Of a DNA stretch of 64,000 bases, positions 9,712 to 19,145 are shown in pieces. The stretch comes from Prosthecomicrobium sp. N25 (GTDB taxonomy: Bacteria > Pseudomonadota > Alphaproteobacteria > Rhizobiales > Ancalomicrobiaceae): positions 310,001 to 374,000 of the forward strand of contig NZ_JBBCAT010000001.1 in NCBI RefSeq assembly GCF_037203705.1. The letters run 5' to 3'. Position 1 is the stretch's first letter; every line of letters starts with the position of its first letter. The notes under the pieces are model-generated. The model was not told where the DNA came from. It ran no database searches and saw only the letters and a list, made by a program, of their open reading frames with translations. A program made the translations under genes and the position numbers.

Positions 9712-10893
9712 TCACTGCCTCGCGATCCAGGCGCCGAGCAGGCGGCGCTCGTCGTCGGTGATGCCCGTCTCGTTGCCGAGCGGCATCGCGTCGGATTTCA
9801 CCGCCTGCTGGTCGATCAGCTGCGCATAGCGACGGATGTCGTCGATGTGCTCGAGCGTGACGCCCTTGGGCGGCTCCGCGAAGCCTTCGTGGCGAGGCTT
9901 CGCCGCGTGGCAGGCGGTGCAGTGGGTCGCGGTGACGCGCAGCACGTCCGCGTCGCTCGCCCGGATCCCGGCGAGCGCCGGGTCGGTCCGGGGCGCGGTC
10001 AGGACCAGCGCCGCCGCGATTCCGACGGCCGCCACGCCGGGCGCCCAGGCGACCTTCGCGATCGGGTCACCCGCCTCGTGCCGCACGAAGAAATGGCGGA
10101 CCGTGCCGCCGATGACCAGCACCAGCGCCACCAGCAGCCAGGACTGCGGGTGATTGGTCAGCATCGGATAGTGGTTTGACACCATCATGAGCAGCACCGG
10201 CAGCGTCAGGTAGGTGTTGTGCACCGACCGCTGCTTGCCGATCGCCCCGAGCCGCGGGTCCGGCGCCTCGCCCTTGAGCAGCGACGCGACGATCTTCCGC
10301 TGGTTCGGAATAATGATCATGAACACGTTGGCGGCCATGATGGTGCCCACGAAGGCGCCGACATGGATGAGCGCGCCGCGCCCGGAGAAGACCTTCGCGA
10401 AGAGGACCGCCGCCGCCACGATCATCAGGAAGACCAGCACGGCGAGCACCGTCGTGTTCTGCCCCAGCCGCGACCGGCAGAGCGCGTCGTAGCCGGCCCA
10501 TCCAGCCGCCAGCCCGGCGATCGAGATCAGGATCGCCTGCCACGGCGCCAGGGCCAGGACCTTCGGGTCGATCAGGTAGGCCTTGGCGTTCCAGTAGTAT
10601 TGCACCACCAGGAGCGCGAAGCCGCTGAGGAACGTGAGATAGGCCTCCCATTTGTACCAGATCAGGTCTTCGGGCAGCTGCTTCGGCGCGACCAGGTACT
10701 TCTCGACATGGTAGAAGCCGCCGCCATGGACCTCCCAGGCGGTGCCATAGACCCCCTCGTTCATCTGGGCCCGCTTGCGCAGCGAGACGTCGAGGCCGAT
10801 GAAGTAGAAGGAGGCCCCGATCCAGCCGATGCCCACGACGAGGTGGAACCAGCGGATCAGGAGGTTGAGCCAGTCTGCGGCGAAGGCTTCCAT
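9712..10893 (-). CDS. puuD: Membrane urate oxidase with C-terminal cytochrome c domain (PuuD)
   Basis: Integral membrane urate hydroxylase producing 5-hydroxyisourate, the alternative to soluble uricase. The protein (393 residues) has an N-terminal membrane domain of about eight helices starting LIRWFHLVVGIGWIGASF. It ends in a short c-type cytochrome with one haem motif, CTACH, near residue 330. Electrons probably pass to the respiratory chain through this haem. The start at 10893 (MEAFAADW) begins directly before the first helix. It lies between the importer binding protein and uraD, and supplies the substrate for UraH, encoded first in the operon. Confidence 0.93.
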   Translation of the reverse strand: MEAFAADWLNLLIRWFHLVVGIGWIGASFYFIGLDVSLRKRAQMNEGVYGTAWEVHGGGFYHVEKYLVAPKQLPEDLIWYKWEAYLTFLSGFALLVVQYYWNAKAYLIDPKVLALAPWQAILISIAGLAAGWAGYDALCRSRLGQNTTVLAVLVFLMIVAAAVLFAKVFSGRGALIHVGAFVGTIMAANVFMIIIPNQRKIVASLLKGEAPDPRLGAIGKQRSVHNTYLTLPVLLMMVSNHYPMLTNHPQSWLLVALVLVIGGTVRHFFVRHEAGDPIAKVAWAPGVAAVGIAAALVLTAPRTDPALAGIRASDADVLRVTATHCTACHAAKPRHEGFAEPPKGVTLEHIDDIRRYAQLIDQQAVKSDAMPLGNETGITDDERRLLGAWIARQ

Positions 10894-11016
10894 GGAAGGT
10901 CCGTTCGAAAGGGCGGCGGCCGGGAGGCCGCTCGGCCCTTGCAAGTTCCGTGCAGAGGCCGGCGCCGGTCGGGATGGCGCGCCGGCGCCGGGGCAGGGCG
11001 ATCATGTCGGGCGACG

Positions 11017-11040
11017 CCGGCGGCGGCCCGCCGCCGCCGG
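11017..11040 (-). terminator. GC-rich hairpin after the substrate-binding protein gene
   Basis: Perfect 11-bp stem (CCGGCGGCGGC paired with GCCGCCGCCGG) with a two-base loop, about 20 bases past the stop of the binding-protein gene on the minus strand. There is no following U tract, so it is more likely a partial attenuator or an mRNA-stabilising structure raising binding-protein yield than a full terminator. Confidence 0.45.
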
Positions 11041-11059
11041 ACTCGCGAGGCCGCGGCCC

Positions 11060-12127
11060 CTACTGGGGCAGCTTGTCGTCGATGCCCTTGACGTACCAGT
11101 TCATGCCCAGGATCGCCGGGTCGTCGAGCTCCTTGCCGGCCGGGATCACCTGGCTGCCGTCCTGCTTGAAGATCGGTCCCGCGAAGGGCTTGAGCGTCCC
11201 CGCCTTGATCTTGGCGGCGGTCTCGTCGGCCATCTTCTTGACGTCGTCCGGCACGTTCTGGATGGGCGGCAGGACCACCATGCCCTCCTTCATGCCCTCC
11301 CAGGTGTCCTCGGACTTCCAGGTCTTGTCCATCACGGCCTTGACGCGCCGGATGTAGTAGGGGTCCCAGTCGTCCGTGATCGCGGTGATCTGGGCCTTCG
11401 GGGCGAACTTGGCCATGTCGGAGGACTGCCCGAAGCCGAGGATGCCCTTCTCCTGCGCGACCTGCAGGGGCGCCGTGGAGTCCGTGTGCTGCGTCAGGAT
11501 ATCGGCTCCCTGCGAGATCAGCACCTTGGCGGCATCGGCTTCCTTGCCCGGATCATACCAGGAATTCACCCAGATGATCTTGACCTTGACGTTCGGGTTG
11601 ACCGACTGTGCGCCGAGCATGAAGGCGTTGATGCCCGACACCACCTCGGGGATGGGGAACGAGACGATATAGCCGATCGTGTTCGACTTCGTCATCTTGC
11701 CGGCGATCTGCCCGATGACGTAGCGACCCTCGTAGAACCGCGCCGAGTAGGTCGAGACGTTCTTTTCGCGCTTGTAGCCGGTCGCATGCTCGAAGAAGAT
11801 GTTCGGGTACTTCTTGGCGACCTTGATGGTCGGGTCCATGAAGCCGAAGGACGTGGTGAAGATGATCTTGTTGCCGTCGCGCGCGAGGCGCTCGATGGCA
11901 CGCTCCGCGTCCGGGCCTTCCGGCACGTTCTCCACGAAGCTGGTCTGGACCTTGTCGCCGAAGGCCTTCTCGACCGCCTTGCGACCCTGGTCGTGCTGGT
12001 AGGAATAGCCGAAGTCGCCGACCGGTCCGACATAGACCCAGGCCGCCTTGAGCTTCTCCTGCGCGCTCGCCGCGCCGGCCGCGAGGCCGATCCCGAGCGC
12101 GGCGGCCGCCGCAATCCACTTCTTCAT
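11060..12127 (-). CDS. BMP family ABC transporter substrate-binding protein
   Basis: Periplasmic binding protein of the basic membrane protein (BMP/PnrA) family, 355 residues. It has a clear signal peptide (MKKWIAAAAALGIGLAAGA, cleavage near ASA-QE). Family segments include WVYVGPVGDFGYSYQHDQG, TSFGFMDPTIKVAKKYPN and EHATGYK. It is encoded last in its transporter set and directly before puuD. This places it as the uptake receptor for a purine, urate or related compound; the exact ligand cannot be read from sequence. A hairpin follows the gene. Confidence 0.92.
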   Translation of the reverse strand: MKKWIAAAAALGIGLAAGAASAQEKLKAAWVYVGPVGDFGYSYQHDQGRKAVEKAFGDKVQTSFVENVPEGPDAERAIERLARDGNKIIFTTSFGFMDPTIKVAKKYPNIFFEHATGYKREKNVSTYSARFYEGRYVIGQIAGKMTKSNTIGYIVSFPIPEVVSGINAFMLGAQSVNPNVKVKIIWVNSWYDPGKEADAAKVLISQGADILTQHTDSTAPLQVAQEKGILGFGQSSDMAKFAPKAQITAITDDWDPYYIRRVKAVMDKTWKSEDTWEGMKEGMVVLPPIQNVPDDVKKMADETAAKIKAGTLKPFAGPIFKQDGSQVIPAGKELDDPAILGMNWYVKGIDDKLPQ

Positions 12128-12217
12128 CGAGGTACCTCCGTGACGCCTGCGGTCCCTTGATCCGTTGGCTCGGCCTTTCCGCGCGGAACCGCAGGCGCGG
12201 GGGCCGTTTTCGGTGCC

Positions 12218-13132
12218 CTACCGATCCGGCACGAAGCTCTGGCCGAGGCAGGCGGGCGTGTTGGCGCGCATGACCAGCCGGTTCTTCGAGATGATCACGA
12301 GGGCGACGATGGTGACGAGGTAGGGCAGGGACGACAGGAACTGGGCCGGCACGCCGAGCCCGAAGCCCTGCGCCGCGAAGCCCAGGATGGTGACGGTGGC
12401 GAACAGGTAGGCGCCCACCATGGCGCGCAGCGGCAGCCAGGACGAGAAGACCACCAGCGCCAGCGCGATCCAGCCGCGCCCGGCCGTCATGTTCTCCACC
12501 CATTGCGGCGTGTAGGCGAGCGACAGGTAGCCCCCGCCGAGCCCCGAGCAGGCACCGCCGAACAGGATGGCGCCCGTCCTGACCGCCGTGACCCGGTAGC
12601 CGAGCGCATGCGCGGAGCCGTGGTTGTCGCCGACCGCCCGGATGACGAGCCCCGTCCGGGTGCGGAACAGCACGTGGCCGACCGCCAGCACGAGGGCGAC
12701 CGAGAGATAGACGAGCAGGTCCTGCCCGAACAGGATCTTGCCGACGACCGGCAGGTCCGTCAGCCCCGGGATCGAGAGCTTCTCGAGCCTGACGCCCGGC
12801 TGGCCGACGAAGCGCTCGCCGACGAGCCCCGAGACCCCGATGCCGAAGAGCGTCAGCGCCAGCCCGCTCGCCACCTGGTTGGTCACCAGCGTCTGGGTCA
12901 GGAAGGCGAAGACGAGCGCCAGCCCCATTCCGGCGAGCGCCGCCGCGAGGATGCCGAGGAGCGGCGACCCGGTCGTCAACGCCGTGCCGAAGCCGGCGAC
13001 CGCCCCCATCACCATCATGCCCTCCACCCCGAGGTTCAGCACCCCGGAGCGCTCGGTCACCAGTTCGCCGATCGCCGCGAAGAGGAGCGGCGTCGCGGCC
13101 GTGATGATGGTCAGGATGGTCGCCTCAAGCAT
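12218..13132 (-). CDS. BMP-type ABC importer permease B (purine operon)
   Basis: Permease of the BPD_transp_2 family, 304 residues, hydrophobic throughout. The family stretch ERSGVLNLGVEGMMVMGAV is near residue 30 and IRAVGDNHGSAHALGY is the coupling-loop motif. It overlaps the upstream permease gene by eight bases. It is related to permease 2 of the first importer at 2552-3523, so the window holds two paralogous transporter systems. It is followed by the binding protein after about 90 bases. Confidence 0.92.
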   Translation of the reverse strand: MLEATILTIITAATPLLFAAIGELVTERSGVLNLGVEGMMVMGAVAGFGTALTTGSPLLGILAAALAGMGLALVFAFLTQTLVTNQVASGLALTLFGIGVSGLVGERFVGQPGVRLEKLSIPGLTDLPVVGKILFGQDLLVYLSVALVLAVGHVLFRTRTGLVIRAVGDNHGSAHALGYRVTAVRTGAILFGGACSGLGGGYLSLAYTPQWVENMTAGRGWIALALVVFSSWLPLRAMVGAYLFATVTILGFAAQGFGLGVPAQFLSSLPYLVTIVALVIISKNRLVMRANTPACLGQSFVPDR

Positions 13133-14210
13133 GCGCGCGGCCCTCCGCGGGCGAGCGCCCGACGATCCGGATGCGGTAGAGGATCAGGGTGTCGCAGGCC
13201 AGGATGTAGAAGAGCAGGATCCCCTGGAACACCCGCGCGGTCTTGTCCGAGATCCCGAGCCCCACCTGCGCCGCCTCGCCGCCCAGGTAGCTGACCGCCA
13301 GCACCAGCCCGGCGAACACCACCCCGATCGGGTTGAGCCGGCCGAGGAACGCCACGATGATCGCCGTGAACCCGTAGCCCGGCGAGATGCCGGGCTGCAG
13401 CTGCCCGACCGTGCCGGCGAGCTCCATGATGCCGGCGAGCCCCGCGAGCCCGCCGGAGAGCAGGAAGGCGAAGAGCACCATCCGGTCCGACGAGAAGCCG
13501 GCGAAGCGGCCCGCCCGCGGCGCCTGGCCGAGCACGCGGACCTCGAAGCCCTTGAGCGTGCGGCTCATCACCACCCACAGGATCAGGGCGGCCGCGAGCG
13601 CCACCAGCGCGCCGATGTTGACCCGCCCCTCGCCGAGCAGCGGCATGGTCTGCCAGTCCTCGAAGCTGACCGACTTGGGGAAGTTGTAGCCCTTCGGGTC
13701 CCGCCAGGGCCCGCGCACCAGCCAGTCGAGCAGCAGGCCCGCCACGTAGACGAGCATCAGGCTCGTCAGGATCTCGTTGGCGCCCGTCTTCGTCTTGAGC
13801 AGCGCCGGGATCGCGCCCCACACCATGCCGCCGATCACGCCCAGCACCAGCATGGCGACGAGCGTCAGGGGCGTGTTCCAGGAGGTCGCCAGGATCGGCA
13901 CCGCCGCCCCGAACACGGCCCCCATGGTGAACTGCCCTTCGGCCCCGATATTCCAGACGTTCGCCCGGTACGCCACCGAGAGCCCGACGCCGATCAGCAC
14001 GAGCGGCGTCGCCTTGACGATCAGCTCCTCGATCGACCACAGGGTCGTGAACGGCTCCACGAAGAAGACGTAGAGCCCCAGGAGCGGGTTGACGCCCGCC
14101 AGCGCGAAGATGATGCCGCCGGTCACCACCGTCAGGGCGATCGCGATCAGGGGCGAGGCCCAGGCGAAGACGGCCGCGCGCTCCGGGCGTTTCTCGAGCT
14201 CAATGCGCAT
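13125..14210 (-). CDS. BMP-type ABC importer permease A (purine operon)
   Basis: Larger permease of the same importer, 361 residues, with the [15 protein letters not shown] stretch and the [18 protein letters not shown] segment typical of the YufP-like subunit. It begins 11 bases inside the ATPase gene, so expression is coupled. Its partner is the permease encoded at 12218-13132. Confidence 0.92.
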   Translation of the reverse strand: MRIELEKRPERAAVFAWASPLIAIALTVVTGGIIFALAGVNPLLGLYVFFVEPFTTLWSIEELIVKATPLVLIGVGLSVAYRANVWNIGAEGQFTMGAVFGAAVPILATSWNTPLTLVAMLVLGVIGGMVWGAIPALLKTKTGANEILTSLMLVYVAGLLLDWLVRGPWRDPKGYNFPKSVSFEDWQTMPLLGEGRVNIGALVALAAALILWVVMSRTLKGFEVRVLGQAPRAGRFAGFSSDRMVLFAFLLSGGLAGLAGIMELAGTVGQLQPGISPGYGFTAIIVAFLGRLNPIGVVFAGLVLAVSYLGGEAAQVGLGISDKTARVFQGILLFYILACDTLILYRIRIVGRSPAEGRAHA

Positions 14211-15813
14211 GGCCGTCGTGCTCCCTGAGCCTGCCCGCCTTGTCGACCGCGGCGGGGTCGCCGTGCGCCCCGCCCATCAGCAGTCCGAGCCGCTCCATCG
14301 TCATCAGGTGCGCGTCGTAGGCCGGCGACAGGTGCCCGCGCGACACGACGGCGATGCGGTCGGCGATCTCGAAGATCTCGTCGAGGTCCTGGCTGATGAC
14401 GAGGACCCCGGCGCCGTCCGCCGCGAGGTCCAGGATCGCCTGGCGGATCAGCGCCGCGGCGCCCGCGTCCACCCCCCAGGTCGGCTGGTTGACGACGAAG
14501 ACCCGGGGTTTGCGGTCGAGCTCGCGCCCCACCACGAACTTCTGCAGGTTGCCGCCCGACAGGGCCCGCGCCTCCGGGTCGGGCTTGCCCTTGCGCACGT
14601 CGAACGCCTCGCCGACCCGCTTGGCGGTCGCGGCGGCTTCGCCGTAGTCCAGGAAGACGCCGGACCGGCCGCCGCCCGCGCCCGTGGCGTGCCGCGTCAG
14701 GACCACGTTCTCCGACAGCCGGAACCCCGGCACCGCCCCGTGCCCGAGCCGCTCCTCCGGCACGAAGGCGGCCCCGAGGCCGCGCCGCGCCGTCACGCCG
14801 AGATGCCCGCAGGCGACGCCGTCGACCGTCACCGCGTCGGGCCGGTCGGCCGGCCGCTCGCCCGAGATCGCGTCGAAGAGCTCCGACTGCCCGTTCCCCG
14901 CCACGCCCGCGATCGCCACAACCTCGCCGGCCCGCACTTCCAGCGTCACCTTCGTCAGGGCGACCGCGAAGGGCCCGTTGGCCGGCAGGTCGAGCCTGTC
15001 GAGCCGCAGCCGCACCTTGCCGTCCGGGCGCCCGTGTGCCGGCTTCACCGAATGCACGTCGGCGCCGACCATCAGCTTCGCCAGGCTCGACGCCGTCTCC
15101 TTCGTCGGGTCGACCCGGGCCACCACCTTGCCGTGGCGCAGGATCGTGGAGGCGTGGCAGAGCCGCTTCACCTCTTCGAGCCGGTGCGAGATGTAGAGGA
15201 TCGCGCAGCCTTCGCCGGCCAGCCGCTCCAGCGTGAGGAAGAGCTGGTCGGCCTCCTGCGGGGTCAGCACCGCAGTCGGTTCGTCCATGATGAGGAGCCT
15301 CGGCTCCTGCAGCAGGCAGCGCACGATCTCGATCCGCTGCCGCTCGCCGACCGACAGGTCCGCCACCACCGCGTCCGCCCGCAGCGGCAGCCCGTACTCC
15401 CGCGAGACGGTCTCGATCCGGCGCGACAACGCCGCCATCGGCGTCTTCGGCAGCGCCAGCGCGATGTTCTCCGCCACCGTCAGCGCCTCGAACAGCGAGA
15501 AGTGCTGGAACACCATGCCGATGCCGAGCTTCCGCGCGGCCGCCGGGTTGGCGATGGTGGCCGGCCGTCCCATCCAGCGGAACTCGCCCTCGTTCGGCTG
15601 CAGCGAGCCGTAGATCATCTTCACCAGCGTCGACTTGCCGGCCCCGTTCTCGCCGAGCAGCGCATGGATCTCCCCCGGCTTCAGGGCGAGGTCGACATGG
15701 TCGTTGGCGACGAGGGTCGAGAAGCGCTTGGTGATGCCGCGCGCCTCCAGGAGGAAGGGCCCCGGGCCGCCCGCCTCGGCTGTCGCAGCCGGCGCTTCGT
15801 CGACGATCGTCAC
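14200..15813 (-). CDS. BMP-type ABC importer ATP-binding protein (purine operon)
   Basis: Double nucleotide-binding ATPase, 537 residues. The first half has Walker [11 protein letters not shown], signature LSVGERQR and Walker [12 protein letters not shown]. The second half has degenerate Walker A GVAGNGQS, signature LSGGNLQK and NQPTWGVD instead of DEPT, as usual for the RbsA/YufO class. It begins at GTG 15813, overlapping the xdhC stop by four bases (GTGA), which ties transport to xanthine dehydrogenase maturation on one transcript. Confidence 0.93.
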   Translation of the reverse strand: MTIVDEAPAATAEAGGPGPFLLEARGITKRFSTLVANDHVDLALKPGEIHALLGENGAGKSTLVKMIYGSLQPNEGEFRWMGRPATIANPAAARKLGIGMVFQHFSLFEALTVAENIALALPKTPMAALSRRIETVSREYGLPLRADAVVADLSVGERQRIEIVRCLLQEPRLLIMDEPTAVLTPQEADQLFLTLERLAGEGCAILYISHRLEEVKRLCHASTILRHGKVVARVDPTKETASSLAKLMVGADVHSVKPAHGRPDGKVRLRLDRLDLPANGPFAVALTKVTLEVRAGEVVAIAGVAGNGQSELFDAISGERPADRPDAVTVDGVACGHLGVTARRGLGAAFVPEERLGHGAVPGFRLSENVVLTRHATGAGGGRSGVFLDYGEAAATAKRVGEAFDVRKGKPDPEARALSGGNLQKFVVGRELDRKPRVFVVNQPTWGVDAGAAALIRQAILDLAADGAGVLVISQDLDEIFEIADRIAVVSRGHLSPAYDAHLMTMERLGLLMGGAHGDPAAVDKAGRLREHDGHAH

Positions 15814-16814
15814 CGCTCCCTCCCTCCGGCCGCCACCAGCCGCGGCCTGGCCCCGGCCGGGGCGGACGCCGCGCGCGCCGTCTCGTCGGCGACGATCAGT
15901 TCCACCGCGGTCGCCGCCGCGATCACGGCCGGATCCTTGGAGGCCGGTCCCGTCGCGCCGATCGGGCAGACGAGCCGCTCGATCGCCGCCCGGCCGTGCC
16001 CGAGCGCGGCGAGCCGGCTCTCGAAGCGCGCCCGCTTCGTGGCCGAGCCGATCACCCCCACATGGGCGAAGCGCTGGTCCCTGAGCGCCGCGTCCACGAT
16101 GGCGAGGTCGAGCGCGTGGTCGTGCGTCATGACGAGGACGAAGGCCCCGTCCGGCGCCCCCGCGAGCGCCGCGACCGGGTCGTCGGGCCGCACGAGCGTC
16201 ACGGTCCGCGGCACCGCGGGCGGGAAGGCGTCCGGCCGCGCGTCCACCCAGACCACGCGGAAGGCCAGCGGCGCCAGCGCCAGCACGAGGGCCCGCCCCA
16301 CGTGCCCGGCCCCGAAGAGGTAGAGCACCCGCGCCGCCTCGCCGAAGGCTTCATGCAGTTCGCCCCCGACGAGCGCCGCTCCCGGTCCGTCGGCCGGCCC
16401 CGCGATGCGCCGCCGGACGCCGTCCGGCCCGATCGTGCCGACGGTCCGGAACGGGCCTGCCGCCTCCAGCGCCGCCAGCGCCGCCACCTCGGCCAGCCGG
16501 TCGCGCCCGAACAGCTCCACGGCGACCTCCACCCGGCCGCCGCAGCATTGCCCGAGCTCCGGCCCGAGCGCGTAGGGCAGGAGGGTGAAGGCGGCGGGGG
16601 ACGTGTCCCGGGTCGCCAGCATGGCGCGCGCCGCTTCGATGACGCGGTATTCCAGCATCCCGCCGCCGATCGTGCCCGAGAAGGCGCCGTCCGCGAACAC
16701 GACCATCCGCGCCCCGGCCTCGCGCGGGGTGGAGCCCTTCGGGCGCAGGACCGTGACCAGGGCCGCGCGGCCCCGCGTCTCCAGTCCCTTGCTGAGCGTG
16801 CTCCAGGCGAGCAT
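15810..16814 (-). CDS. xdhC: Xanthine dehydrogenase accessory protein XdhC
   Basis: Chaperone that binds molybdenum cofactor, promotes its sulfuration and loads it into the XdhB subunit. The 334-residue protein has the N-terminal XdhC/CoxI domain ([19 protein letters not shown] and [17 protein letters not shown]). A Rossmann-type C-terminal domain follows with [11 protein letters not shown] near residue 170 and VMTHDHALD. It directly abuts the xdhB stop with no gap. The order xdhA-xdhB-xdhC is the common bacterial arrangement. Confidence 0.94.
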   Translation of the reverse strand: MLAWSTLSKGLETRGRAALVTVLRPKGSTPREAGARMVVFADGAFSGTIGGGMLEYRVIEAARAMLATRDTSPAAFTLLPYALGPELGQCCGGRVEVAVELFGRDRLAEVAALAALEAAGPFRTVGTIGPDGVRRRIAGPADGPGAALVGGELHEAFGEAARVLYLFGAGHVGRALVLALAPLAFRVVWVDARPDAFPPAVPRTVTLVRPDDPVAALAGAPDGAFVLVMTHDHALDLAIVDAALRDQRFAHVGVIGSATKRARFESRLAALGHGRAAIERLVCPIGATGPASKDPAVIAAATAVELIVADETARAASAPAGARPRLVAAGGRER

Positions 16815-19145
16815 TCAGCGGCTCCTCATCGCCTTGACGGCCGTCAGGATCGCCTCCGGGGTAGCCGGGGCGTCGAGCGGCGGCACCCGGCCCGGTGCGA
16901 GGCTCGCGACCGCGTCGGTGATCGCCGAGAAGACCGAGATCGCCAGCATCAGCGGCGGTTCCCCGACCGCCTTGGAGCGATGGATCGTGTCCGCCCGGCA
17001 GCCGCCCGACTCGAAGAGCCCCACCCGGAAGTCCGCCGGCACGTCCGAGGCCGTCGGGATCTTGTAGGTCGACGGCGCGTGGGTGCGCAGCCGTCCGGCG
17101 TCATCGTAGACCAGTTCCTCGGTGGTGAGCCACCCCATGCCTTGCACGAAGGCGCCCTCGATCTGCCCGATGTCGATCGCCGGATTGAGGCTATGCCCGA
17201 CGTCGTGCAGGATGTCGGCCCGGTCGACCCGCATCTCGCCCGTCAGCGTGTCGATCGTGACCTCCGCGCAGGCCGCCCCGTAGGCGAAATAGAGGAAGGG
17301 CCGGCCGGTCGCGCTCGCCCGGTCCCAGGTGATCCCGGGGGTCCTGTAGAAGCCCGTCGAGGAGAGCTGCACCCGCGCGAGGTAGCAGGCCCGCGCCAGC
17401 TCCGGGAAGGTCATGGAGCGGTTGCCGCCGTAGACGTGCCCGTCGCGGAAACGGATCTCGGCCGCCGGGCATCCGAAGGCCTCCGCGGCCACCGCCGCCA
17501 TCCGCCCGCGGATGGTCCCGGCCGCGATCTTCGCCGCCATGCCGTTCAGGTCCGACCCCGACGAGGCCGCCGTCGGCGACGTGTTGGGCACCTTGCCGGT
17601 CGTCGTCGCGGTGATCTTCACCCGGTCGAGCCCGACCCCCAGCTCCTCCGCCACCACCTGCGCGACCTTGAGGTAGAGCCCCTGGCCCATCTCGGTGCCG
17701 CCGTGGTTCACCTGGACCGAGCCGTCCGTGTAGACGTGCACGAGCGCGCCAGCCTGGTTCAGGTGCACGAGCGTGAAGGAGATGCCGAACTTCACCGGCG
17801 TCAGCGCCAGCCCCTTGCGCAGATACGGGCTCGCCGCATTGAAGGCGCGGATCGCCTCCCGGCGCGCCCGGTAGTCGGACGTCCGCTCCAGTTCGGCGAC
17901 GAGTTCATGCGCGATGTTGTCGTCGACCGGCATGCCGTAGGGCGTCGTCCCGCCCTCGCGCGGGTAGAGGTTGCGCAGCCGGACGTCGAGCGGGTCGATG
18001 CCGAGCCGGATCGCCAGCGCGTCCATCATGCGCTCGGCGAACAGCATGCCCTGCGGGCCGCCGAAGCCCCGGAAGGCGGTGTTGGAGACCGTATCTGTGA
18101 GGAGCCGCCGCGAGTGGATGCGCGCCGCCGGGTACAGGTAGGCATTGTCGGCGTGGAACATGGTGCGGTCGTTGACGCCGAGCGACAGGTCCGCCGAGTA
18201 GCCGCAGCGCGCCAGGAACGACACGTCCACCGCCGTGATCCGCCCGTCCGCGTCGTGGCCGGCCCGCCAGTCGACCCGGAAGTCGTGGCGCTTGCCCGTC
18301 ATGATCATGTCGTCGTCCCGGTCGAGCCGCAGCTTCGCGGCCCGCCCGGTCCGCCGCGCCACCAGCGCCGCGATGACCGCCCACTGGGTCGCCTGGCTCT
18401 CCTTGCCGCCGAAGCCCCCGCCCATGCGCCGGCACTCCGCCACCACGGCCGCGTCCGGGATCCCGAGCACCTTGGCGGTGATGTGCTGCACCTCGGTCGG
18501 ATGCTGGGTCGAGGTCAGGACCCACATGTCCCCGTCCTCGCCCGGCACGGCGAGCGCCGCCTGGCCCTCCAGGTAGAAGTGCTCCTGCCCGCCGATCCGC
18601 ATGGATCCGCCGATCGTAGCCGGGCTTGCGGCCAGCGCCGCCTCGACGTCGCCCTTCAGGAACCCGTAGGGCGGCAGCACGTCGGTGCCGCGGTCGAGGG
18701 CGTCCTCGACGGTCACGGCCGGCTTCTCCGCGTCGACCTCGATCACGGCCAGCCGGACCGCGCGCCGGGCCGCGTCGCGCGTTTCGGCGGCGACCGCGAA
18801 GACCACCTGGCCGTGGAACAGGATCTCGCCCGCCGCGAACACCGGATCCCCGCCGACCGACGGCGAGCAGTCGTTGACCCCCGGCACGTCCGCGGCGGTC
18901 AGCACCGCCGCCACGCCCGGGTAGGCCGCCACCGCCGACAGGTCCAGTCGCGTGATCCGCCCCTTCGCGGCCGAGCGGGCGTAGCCCGGCGCCACGTGCA
19001 GGCAGCGCGCCGGCTCCGGAACGTCGTCCACGTAGGCGGCGCTGCCCTGGACGTGCTTCTCGGCCGAATCATGCGCGATTGGCCGCCGCACCACGGCGAG
19101 CGGCTCGGCCGCGTCGAGAGCGGCCGGTTCAGGCGACGCGTTCAT
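16815..19145 (-). CDS. xdhB: Xanthine dehydrogenase, molybdenum-binding large subunit
   Basis: Catalytic subunit oxidising hypoxanthine and xanthine to urate, 776 residues. Visible family motifs include GQEHFYLEGQAAL, GGGFGGKESQ, FRGFGGPQGM and the late KAVGEPPLMLA that contains the catalytic Glu. Substrate-loop Arg and Glu cannot be confirmed by eye. It overlaps xdhA by 17 bases and abuts xdhC. Together with XdhA it forms the (AB)2 enzyme in the cytoplasm. Confidence 0.95.
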   Translation of the reverse strand: MNASPEPAALDAAEPLAVVRRPIAHDSAEKHVQGSAAYVDDVPEPARCLHVAPGYARSAAKGRITRLDLSAVAAYPGVAAVLTAADVPGVNDCSPSVGGDPVFAAGEILFHGQVVFAVAAETRDAARRAVRLAVIEVDAEKPAVTVEDALDRGTDVLPPYGFLKGDVEAALAASPATIGGSMRIGGQEHFYLEGQAALAVPGEDGDMWVLTSTQHPTEVQHITAKVLGIPDAAVVAECRRMGGGFGGKESQATQWAVIAALVARRTGRAAKLRLDRDDDMIMTGKRHDFRVDWRAGHDADGRITAVDVSFLARCGYSADLSLGVNDRTMFHADNAYLYPAARIHSRRLLTDTVSNTAFRGFGGPQGMLFAERMMDALAIRLGIDPLDVRLRNLYPREGGTTPYGMPVDDNIAHELVAELERTSDYRARREAIRAFNAASPYLRKGLALTPVKFGISFTLVHLNQAGALVHVYTDGSVQVNHGGTEMGQGLYLKVAQVVAEELGVGLDRVKITATTTGKVPNTSPTAASSGSDLNGMAAKIAAGTIRGRMAAVAAEAFGCPAAEIRFRDGHVYGGNRSMTFPELARACYLARVQLSSTGFYRTPGITWDRASATGRPFLYFAYGAACAEVTIDTLTGEMRVDRADILHDVGHSLNPAIDIGQIEGAFVQGMGWLTTEELVYDDAGRLRTHAPSTYKIPTASDVPADFRVGLFESGGCRADTIHRSKAVGEPPLMLAISVFSAITDAVASLAPGRVPPLDAPATPEAILTAVKAMRSR

